Positions 1-6,242 of a stretch of DNA of 64,000 nucleotides are shown here, piece by piece. The translations under genes and the position numbers were made by a program. Position 1 is the first letter of the stretch. Every line of letters starts with the position of its first letter. A model generated the notes under the pieces. That model had not been told where the DNA came from, searched no databases, and saw only the letters and a program-made list of their open reading frames with translations. The DNA is from Terriglobia bacterium (lineage in GTDB: Bacteria > Acidobacteriota > Terriglobia > Terriglobales > Acidobacteriaceae): positions 129,001-193,000 of the forward strand of contig JAIQEU010000007.1 in assembly GCA_020073665.1 (NCBI GenBank). Reading direction: 5' to 3'.

Positions 1-1892
1 ACAGCGGCTTGGAAGTGTGCCAGCGGATCAAGGAAAACCGCGAGACCTCGCGCATTCCGGTGTTGCTCACCGTAGGCAAACTGGAGCCTTTCAAACCCGA
101 AGAAGCCCGCCGGGTTCGCGCCGACGCTTACATCGTCAAACCCTTTGAGGCCAGTGAACTCCTGACCGCGCTTACCAAGCTCGAAGACAAGATCGTTCCC
201 CAACCGGAACCCTACAAGCCCGGCCGCTTCGCCAAAGCAATCGCCTCGGTTGAGGGCAAAGGGGAAGACTTCGGTGACCGCGAAACCGGATGGAAAGAAC
301 GGCTGATCATTCCGCCGCCGGTACACAAACTGCACGAAGAACTGCCGCCGGAAGCGCCTGCGGTGGCGACTGCCACCTTCCGCGAACTGGCCCGCCCGGA
401 AGACTTCAAGCCGGCGGAAGTGAAAACTGAATTTGAGCGCCCCATCCCGGCGGGGTTGCCGGCAGACATTACCCCCGAAGAAATCGCGGCGATCACGGCC
501 GCGGCAGCAGCGTTCAGCGGCAAACCAGCGCCGGCTGCTCCCGCGCCCGACGCGCCGGTCGCAGCGCTGGAAGAAATGGCGGTAACGCCAGAAGCAATAT
601 CTCCGGCAACGACGCAAGCGGAAACTACGGTGATGCCGGAAGCGGTGGATGCTGCGGCGGTCGTGGCAGACGAGAACGCCGCCGAGCCTGCTCCTGCGAC
701 CTTCGCCTCCGTGGCACCGATGGAGGCTTCGCCCGCCGAGAGTGCTCCAGCCGAGAGCGTCCCCGAGCCTGCTCCTGCATCCGAGGAGACCGCACCGATT
801 CCCGCTCCCGAAGTTGCGGCAAGTGAACCTGCTCCCACCGAAGAAAAGTCCGCCGCGCCCGCAGAAACAGAATCACAGCCCAACGCCGCGGTCGAGCCGA
901 TCGCGGAACCCGCAGTAGCCGCCGACAGGTCTACGCATCACGATGCCGAAGTCCTGGCGGCCGTGGCCTCCCTGGGAGCACCCACGAACGGAGACGGGCG
1001 TGACTCTGCTGGACCGGACGGCGACCTGACCAACGAAACTCCGGCCAGAGTTGCCGCCGCCGTGGCGGAATTGGCCGCAGTCGGCACATTCGCCTCCGGA
1101 CCCCGGTGGATCGCAGAGCCAATTCCTCTGGCGGAAGAGGAATCCACTCTCATTCTGGAACGCGAGATGGAAAAGTCCTACGCCGCCTTCGCAGCCGCCG
1201 ATGCGGCCCGGACCGCTTTCGCCGCAGCCAGCCTGGAAGTCGCTGCGGCCGCGTCGATCGCAGAGCTTCCCGCGATCGCGCCGGCCGAGTCCGCTGCGCC
1301 AGGCACAGAACCATCCCGCGACGTTCCTGCGGACCCGAGTTCAGAACCAGCAGTTGCCATTTCCGAACCAGTCCCGACGCCGGAACCGATTCCGGCGGAG
1401 GCAGTTGCAACCGCCTCGGAATCTTCGCCCGCGGAAGTGAGCGCGCCCGTCGCGTCGATCGCTGACAGCGCCCCGCCTCCTGCACCGGCAGAAGCAGCCT
1501 ACGCGGCCGCGGCCTCAGCCAGTTCCTCAGCCGGCGAATCAACCACCCTGGAACCTGTCTCGCCGGCCGCAGACTCCGACGATCGCCAGCGCGAAGCCGA
1601 GCTCGCCGCCGCCTGGGCCAATTGGCACCAGATTCGCGACTCGATTATGGGGTCGCAGATCGCGGTGCAGATCGCTGACGCCGAAGCCGGATTCAACGTG
1701 CAGAAGCCAGAGCCAGCCCCGCCGGCTGAGCCCGAAGCCAGACCCGAAGTGGAATCGCAAGCCGCTGCCACACCCGACGAGCCCTCACCGGACGTCTCCA
1801 GCATCGTCGACAACATGCTCGCCGAACTCAAGCCCAAGCTGATGGAAGAACTCGCCAGGAAACTGGGCAACGAAAAGAAGAAAAAGAAGTAG
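1..1892 (+). CDS. Response regulator receiver protein with long Ala/Pro/Glu-rich tail (5' partial)
   Basis: The gene is cut by the window start; the open frame runs from base 3. The first 55 or so residues are the C-terminal half of a CheY-like receiver domain: a segment matching the beta4 strand (PVLLTVGK) and then DAYIVKPF, whose lysine is the conserved beta5 Lys of receivers. The remaining 560 residues are low-complexity Ala/Pro/Glu/Ser sequence with PAPE/PAPA-like motifs, probably disordered. It ends in a short predicted helix (IVDNMLAELKPKLMEELARK) and a poly-Lys tail. The receiver implies phosphorylation control by a histidine kinase. No DNA-binding or enzymatic output domain is visible, so the output is probably protein-protein interaction through the C-terminal helix. 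This is inference; I do not recognise a named gene. Confidence 0.85.
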   Translation, partial: SGLEVCQRIKENRETSRIPVLLTVGKLEPFKPEEARRVRADAYIVKPFEASELLTALTKLEDKIVPQPEPYKPGRFAKAIASVEGKGEDFGDRETGWKERLIIPPPVHKLHEELPPEAPAVATATFRELARPEDFKPAEVKTEFERPIPAGLPADITPEEIAAITAAAAAFSGKPAPAAPAPDAPVAALEEMAVTPEAISPATTQAETTVMPEAVDAAAVVADENAAEPAPATFASVAPMEASPAESAPAESVPEPAPASEETAPIPAPEVAASEPAPTEEKSAAPAETESQPNAAVEPIAEPAVAADRSTHHDAEVLAAVASLGAPTNGDGRDSAGPDGDLTNETPARVAAAVAELAAVGTFASGPRWIAEPIPLAEEESTLILEREMEKSYAAFAAADAARTAFAAASLEVAAAASIAELPAIAPAESAAPGTEPSRDVPADPSSEPAVAISEPVPTPEPIPAEAVATASESSPAEVSAPVASIADSAPPPAPAEAAYAAAASASSSAGESTTLEPVSPAADSDDRQREAELAAAWANWHQIRDSIMGSQIAVQIADAEAGFNVQKPEPAPPAEPEARPEVESQAAATPDEPSPDVSSIVDNMLAELKPKLMEELARKLGNEKKKKK

Positions 1893-1952
1893 GCTCACCC
1901 CGCGCTCTCCGGCCTAAGTCTCCAGTTCGTACGGACTGCTAACTGGGGACGC

Positions 1953-2221
1953 TGGCGGGTGGCCCAGACATTCCGTCCTCGAGAACATAAAGTGCCGAAC
2001 CTTGGGGGTGCCCCACTCATTCGCGCACTTTGCGAATGAGTGGGTCTTCTCGCCATCTGATGAATTGGTGGTTGCAGTCAAGCTCGAAGTCTGGCACTTA
2101 CTCTACGGGGATGACCCAAGAACTGCTCCGGCTGAGGAGTTTGGAGTGGTGAGAGTCGCCCACTCATTCGCAAAGTGCGCGAATGAGTGGGGCACCCCGA
2201 ACTTGTATGGGCCACCCGCCA
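1953..2221. repeat. Pair of inverted 40-bp repeats with flanking 14-bp arms
   Basis: Bases 2005-2044 are the exact reverse complement of 2159-2198 (40 of 40). A second matching pair lies outside them: 1953-1966 against 2208-2221 (14 of 14). The outer-to-inner distance is longer on the left, so one copy has gained or lost about 28 bp. Each 40-mer is itself nearly palindromic (cactcattcgc ... gcgaatgagtg), so each can fold alone or the two can pair over a spacer of about 114 bp. This looks like two head-to-head copies of a dispersed REP-like or MITE-like repeat that is often mis-annotated as small proteins in acidobacterial genomes. No gene is supported in 1893-2261. Confidence 0.85.
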
Positions 2222-2261
2222 AATTCCCGAAGCTCTGGCCAAACAAACGGACTTCCAACGT

Positions 2262-2402
2262 CGGCATTCTAGAGCACGCTCGTCATGGGACGAATCCAGC
2301 CAACCGGCATGGCTCACCCCCGAGTTGTTCTCGCAGAAAATTCAGCTGCTACTCTCGAATGTTGCGACATCTGTCATTCGATCAAGCATAGGAGTATCCC
2401 GC
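2262..2402 (+). pseudogene. Fossil of a casposase C-terminal HTH domain
   Basis: Translated in the frame that runs on into the HEPN gene, this stretch matches the C-terminal domain of the casposase at 9270-10817. 32 of 47 residues are identical to casposase residues 434-480, including shared strings QPAWLT, FSQ and IGVSR. The match stops at the Arg that ends IGVSR; the downstream part (YAGKVRQG...HPRHW in the intact protein) is missing, and nothing upstream resembles Cas1. It is therefore a detached fragment of a related but not identical casposase gene. It could alternatively be a recruited DNA-binding leader of the following ORF, but no start codon or ribosome-binding site supports that. 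Confidence 0.65.
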
Positions 2403-2465
2403 GTCACGGATTTAGTTGCTTCACAAGGGTTATACTGCGGCGAATCGCAGTGCCAAAATCCTGTG

Positions 2466-3821
2466 ATGTCAGTCGATCTACACCCCGACGCCTGCAAGCG
2501 CTTTGACGAAGTGGCGACCGAGATTCTGCGCCAAGTGCAAACTAGGCACCCTAAGTCGTCTTCAAAAGCAACATACATACCTGACATTCAACCCAAGGCA
2601 CAGATTAAGCAAGGCGATATCATAGGCCCGATTACGAACACAACCTCTATTGTGGACGGAAGAGGCGTCGAGGTCGGTCGATTCATCGAACGGGACGGGT
2701 ACAGAGTCGGACTTGAGGGCAGCGCTTTCGAACAGCTCAAAAAACTTGCTTCACGTTTGCAAGAGTGTTCTGTGCTGCGAGATGTGATTAGTGAAACATT
2801 CAGTCTGGACGCCGTATTTGAATGGCTTATCGGTCGCCACCAAGGTGGGGATTCAACAGAGTTGTCAAAGTGTTTTCTTGAGAAAGTTAACTCTGCACTG
2901 ATAGATGCAACAATCTGGATTCCCCTTTATCGTGTCCATTTGCAGTCTGATATCACTCTTGGACAAGTGACATTCAAGACCATCACAAGGGAGTTTATAG
3001 ATAAGTGGCAAGCGGCTGCAATGTCGAAATCCCCAGATCACAGAAACTCTCTCCAGCAATTCTTTGACCAGGAGCGTGCAAGACTTCAGGGTGCGTGCGC
3101 CGCAGTGGTGACAATTGCTGGTGCCGAAAAAGCGCGCGCCGTTGAGATTGCGCGAGAAAAAGCACTGACAGCAACATCGTTGCTTCGCTTTTTGTCCATG
3201 GCAAACCGTTCTCCTCGGCTGCAGTCCTTCTGCACGCTTTTGGGTCGGGAGGCGGTTTACATAAATTCAGAGTTGATCTTCGTGGGACAAGGGAACATAC
3301 CTCAATACGTCAGATCAGCAGAATATTCCAAGCAGACAGCGTGGATAATCGACAACAACTACATTTCACAGATGCGTGAGGTTATCCGTTCCTTATCAAC
3401 ACTGGCTACCCAGGAGAACCAAACTCCATTCAAGAAAACGCTGCTTGATGCCCTACTCCTCTATTCGCGGAATAGTGTTGCAAGCGATCCCGCAGATAAG
3501 CTGGTCTACGTTATGGTGGCGCTTGAATCAGTTTTTCTGCGCAACGAAAACGAGCCCATCCAGAAGTCAGTAGCAGAACGAATGGCTTTTGTCGTCGGGG
3601 ATTCCCAGGCAAAACGAAAGGCAATTGCATCCAATTTTGCGCAGACGTATAGCCTACGATCATCTTTTGTCCATCACGGCAATTCCATAGCCGACTTAGA
3701 TGTTCTTGAAGAGTTTTTGGTGAATGCGTGGTCGTGCTTCATTGGTGTGCTTGGGACGATTGAACGCTATCGCACAAAGGAAGAGCTCATCAACGCGCTC
3801 GAAGATCGCAAGTTTGCGTAA
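2466..3821 (+). CDS. Apea-like HEPN domain protein, candidate defence RNase
   Basis: 451 residues from the ATG at 2466. The open frame extends back to 2187, but that part is repeat and casposase fossil, so the later ATG is preferred; a TATACT box lies at 2430-2435. The C-terminal third resembles HEPN domains of the Apea-like type: a helix ADKLVYVMVALESVF, then an R-x4-H motif (Arg398, His403 in RSSFVHH) that is the RNase signature of the superfamily. The N-terminal half is not recognised. HEPN proteins of this type commonly sit in defence islands and cleave RNA. The gene is more AT-rich than its chromosomal neighbours and lies just left of the casposon, between a casposase fossil and a degenerate casposon end, so it is probably cargo of an older element. 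Confidence 0.65.
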   Translation: MSVDLHPDACKRFDEVATEILRQVQTRHPKSSSKATYIPDIQPKAQIKQGDIIGPITNTTSIVDGRGVEVGRFIERDGYRVGLEGSAFEQLKKLASRLQECSVLRDVISETFSLDAVFEWLIGRHQGGDSTELSKCFLEKVNSALIDATIWIPLYRVHLQSDITLGQVTFKTITREFIDKWQAAAMSKSPDHRNSLQQFFDQERARLQGACAAVVTIAGAEKARAVEIAREKALTATSLLRFLSMANRSPRLQSFCTLLGREAVYINSELIFVGQGNIPQYVRSAEYSKQTAWIIDNNYISQMREVIRSLSTLATQENQTPFKKTLLDALLLYSRNSVASDPADKLVYVMVALESVFLRNENEPIQKSVAERMAFVVGDSQAKRKAIASNFAQTYSLRSSFVHHGNSIADLDVLEEFLVNAWSCFIGVLGTIERYRTKEELINALEDRKFA

Positions 3822-3844
3822 ACAACCCCGCAACTCGCGAGCGT

Positions 3845-3952
3845 GCCCCGGCCTGGCCTACTAGCGCACGAATTCCGGCTAAACCCCAAACCTTGGCTGG
3901 CAGTCTAATTGGATGGAGGTGTGGCAGTTTTGCCGTCCTCTCCTTCCACCCC
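3845..3952 (+). repeat. Degenerate casposon right end abutting the target site
   Basis: This stretch has the same order of signals as the right end of the intact element. A subterminal motif at 3845-3867 (ccccggcctggcctact core) resembles 18561-18578. Then ttttgccgtc at 3928-3937 sits exactly 15 bp before the 14-bp target copy, the same spacing as ttttgccgtc at 18684-18693. Between that decamer and the target only 4 of 15 bases agree, so the end is diverged, not a recent copy. It is read as the right terminus of an older sister element that used the same target. The region 3822-4282 around it carries no convincing gene. Confidence 0.55.
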
Positions 3953-3966
3953 GTCCGCTGTTTGAC
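3953..3966 (+). repeat. Left target-site duplication, 14 bp
   Basis: gtccgctgtttgac, identical to 18709-18722 in direct orientation. It lies immediately outside the left terminal inverted repeat. Fourteen to fifteen bp is the duplication length reported for casposons and made by casposases in vitro. Confidence 0.93.
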
Positions 3967-4004
3967 GGGTATGTGTACAGCGACGGCAAAATGCTCCCTC
4001 CCCT
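3967..4004 (+). repeat. Left terminal inverted repeat, 38 bp
   Basis: Begins gggtatgtgtacagcgacgg and is the exact reverse complement of 18671-18708, with no mismatch in 38 positions. Identity stops inward at base 4005 except for scattered matches. This is the expected substrate of the casposase. Confidence 0.95.
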
Positions 4005-4020
4005 GGGCCGGACCCGCCCG

Positions 4021-4042
4021 CGAGTAGCCAGGCCGGGGCGCG
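4021..4042 (-). repeat. Left subterminal motif
   Basis: Read on the minus strand this gives cgccccggcctggctact, which closely resembles 3845-3867 (degenerate neighbouring end) and, less exactly, 18561-18578 (right end). At each end it lies inside the terminal repeat with the same orientation toward the terminus, at distances of roughly 55-150 bp. It could be a secondary binding site for the casposase or an element HTH protein; this is inference from position and repetition only. Confidence 0.5.
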
Positions 4043-4282
4043 CGCGCTAGTGAGCGGCGCGGAGCGGCGAGCGCCACAGCTTTGTGGCGTTTACTTAGCA
4101 ATCCACCCGTATGCTGGATGCTTGGGACCCCGTGGGGGATAGGGACCCACGAGGCTACAAACGAAGGGATTACCAACGTCCCGCGTGTGTTCGTTATTTG
4201 TAAAGGCTCCGAGGTTCAAGCACAGAGCTCTAGGAACGTAAGTATAATCGCTAGTTCGCTCTCACAAAGAAAAGAGGTGGAA

Positions 4283-5668
4283 ATGGCAACGGGTGAAGCT
4301 GAAACGATTGCCAAATTGCTTGAGGCTCTTACCGGTCAGCGTGCGCCGCTTTCCCAAGGGCTAGATCGAATTTCAAGTTTCCCTAAGACGGGTCTCGGCT
4401 ACAGCCAATTAAATGAACTCCTGCTGCTATTCGGATACGATCGAGTTACTCGCACATTCTTTCAGTTCCTCGCTGACGGGACGCTCGACTACAAACCGGG
4501 TTGCGCGATTCGATCAATCCAGGAATTTGAAACGGGAGTGGAGCGGGCTCGTCAACTGTCCCTCCTGTTCTTTGGAAACGTTAAGTTTGGTTTCAAGAAG
4601 TTCGCTCGCGATGCGGACGAATTGCGTTTTTACCACGCTTCGACTCAGCCAGTTAACGAAGAGATGCTCAAAAACCGACATGACGCTATTCATCCGGTGG
4701 ACCCGATTCCGTTGAATGAGACCTATTACCTTGGCTATGTGATTCAGAAGGAACTCAACGACAAGCTTGAGAAAAACCCACATGACGAGGTTGCGTTGGC
4801 TGCAAGAAAGGTGTTGGAGAGAGTTCGCGACAAGGGGATTCGCAATCAGCATGCCTACCTTGTTTCCGATCATCTGGACGTGTATGTGGCAACGTCAATG
4901 CGACGTAGGCATGAGTACGTTGAGGTTGCCCAGTTCGCCAACCAACTCTTCAACCATGACCTGATTAAAGACTTGAAGCTTCGCTGGTTCGACCCAACCC
5001 AAGCATACTGCGCGGATCGCATCGATAAGGGTTTGGCAGAGGCACTTATGCTGAAGCGAGCAAAGTGCACTCTTTATTTAGCGCAAGAATCCGATACGCT
5101 AGGCAAGGATTCTGAACTCGCATCCACGTTGGCCCAGGGAAAGCCTGTCATTGCTTACGTACCTTCGCCCACAGAATACGAAATTGTGGGTTCCGTTAAG
5201 AGTCTTTCGGCGCTTTACAGTCAGTCCGAATCGTCTGTCATCCTCGAACGACTTCAAGCTCTCTCCCCGAATCTCGCGTGGGAGAATCCCCAACTACGGC
5301 AATGGCTCGATGCGCCAGAAAAAGTGGACAGCAAGAGAGCCTTGGAACTGCTTGTGAAGACAGCCCAAGGACACTACGCGAGGCGAGCGGAAACACTAAG
5401 GGAAAGCCACCCTTTGGGAATTCAGGTGAATCTTGACACCGGCGTCGCAAATGGAGTCTTAGTGGTAAGGACATTAGAGGACTGCGCGAAGTTGATACAC
5501 AGAATTGTCACAACAACTCTACAGTTCAGCATCGAAAGGAAATCTATTGGGGATGTCGAGTACCACCTCCTTCGAGAGACGGTCTCAAACTCGATCTTCC
5601 GTGTCATGACCGGCGATGCTATGCTAACGAATAGTTTTTGGAATTTTTACCTGGAACCTTCAGACTAG
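4283..5668 (+). CDS. TIR/nucleoside-deoxyribosyltransferase-like protein, candidate effector
   Basis: 461 residues from the ATG at 4283, which has an AGAGGTGG ribosome-binding site; the open frame reaches back to 4082 but the early part overlaps the element terminus. The central part has the layout of the TIR/nucleoside 2-deoxyribosyltransferase fold: a first strand VYVATSM (about residues 200-206), a segment on a base-binding-like loop (WFDPTQAY), a strand CTLYLAQ, then a Glu (about residue 278, in DSELASTLAQGKPVIAY) at the position of the catalytic Glu of the family. The N-terminal 190 residues are not recognised. Such domains act as NADases or nucleotide-processing effectors in anti-phage systems; that role is inferred. 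It is the first cargo gene inside the left end, followed 10 bp later by a small ORF. It has no close named relative I can give. Confidence 0.6.
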   Translation: MATGEAETIAKLLEALTGQRAPLSQGLDRISSFPKTGLGYSQLNELLLLFGYDRVTRTFFQFLADGTLDYKPGCAIRSIQEFETGVERARQLSLLFFGNVKFGFKKFARDADELRFYHASTQPVNEEMLKNRHDAIHPVDPIPLNETYYLGYVIQKELNDKLEKNPHDEVALAARKVLERVRDKGIRNQHAYLVSDHLDVYVATSMRRRHEYVEVAQFANQLFNHDLIKDLKLRWFDPTQAYCADRIDKGLAEALMLKRAKCTLYLAQESDTLGKDSELASTLAQGKPVIAYVPSPTEYEIVGSVKSLSALYSQSESSVILERLQALSPNLAWENPQLRQWLDAPEKVDSKRALELLVKTAQGHYARRAETLRESHPLGIQVNLDTGVANGVLVVRTLEDCAKLIHRIVTTTLQFSIERKSIGDVEYHLLRETVSNSIFRVMTGDAMLTNSFWNFYLEPSD

Positions 5669-5678
5669 AGGCGCAAAT

Positions 5679-5855
5679 ATGAGCGAGAAACCGAAAAATC
5701 GGGTCAGTCCCTATGATCTTTGTGCGATGCATCGCAGCGCGTCTGGCGCCGAACTGAAGGCTCCATCTGTAATGCGACAGCCGTACACGCTCTCGTCTTC
5801 GCAGCGATTGAACAAATCGACAGTTGTGTTGCTCCGTACCAAGAAGTCCGCCTGA
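5679..5855 (+). CDS. Small hypothetical protein downstream of the TIR-like gene
   Basis: 58 residues, starting 10 bp after the stop of the TIR-like gene with a GAGGCG-like ribosome-binding sequence. It contains no recognised motif and is moderately basic. Tight spacing suggests cotranscription; the alternative is that it is a chance ORF at the edge of a GC-rich noncoding region. Confidence 0.35.
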   Translation: MSEKPKNRVSPYDLCAMHRSASGAELKAPSVMRQPYTLSSSQRLNKSTVVLLRTKKSA

Positions 5856-6242
5856 TCCGAGCAGAGAGGCGCGATCCCCGCGCACGCTGGCAAACACAAG
5901 CGCGCTCCTACGCGCGCGTGGGCCCCCGCCCTGCATCCTGTCTCGTTCCGGACCGGCCCAGGGGGAAGGCTTCCGGGGCATCCCTGTGTACTTAACAGTT
6001 AACGTGAGTGCGCCAAGCTAAGCGGGGCGCGAGGGAGGCGGGCCGAGGGCGGGCGGTATCGAAAAGGGTCACAAACACGCACTACTTGGTGGGCAACTTG
6101 TCGACGGCGTAATCTCATTTTTGGCGGGACGAATCGGAACAGGTTCTGACTGAAAAGCCAAGGCATCAATCTTGTTGTAGGCCAGCGTCTCGACGGTCAC
6201 TTCCAATATCAATGTTTCCCTGATAGAAATCAGACTCCAAGG
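5856..6242. other. GC-rich noncoding segment with terminus-like words
   Basis: No convincing gene. The stretch 5870-6060 is much richer in GC than the flanking cargo genes and contains ccggcccaggggg (5962-5974) followed by ctgtgtac (5985-5992). This echoes the left end read inward-out, where ccggcccagggg is followed by ctgtacac. Further on, gcggggcgcgag (6022-6033) echoes the subterminal motif. It may be the scar of an earlier insertion or end; the matches are short. The 3' part is AT-balanced and probably holds the promoter of the type IIG gene. Confidence 0.4.

Noticed and set aside
2002-2391. 129-codon ORF over the 40-bp repeats
   Set aside because: Typical spurious protein generated by the repeat itself.
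5720-5995. 91-codon ORF in the GC-rich gap of the element
   Set aside because: Arises from GC-rich composition, no ribosome-binding site, overlaps a better-placed small ORF.
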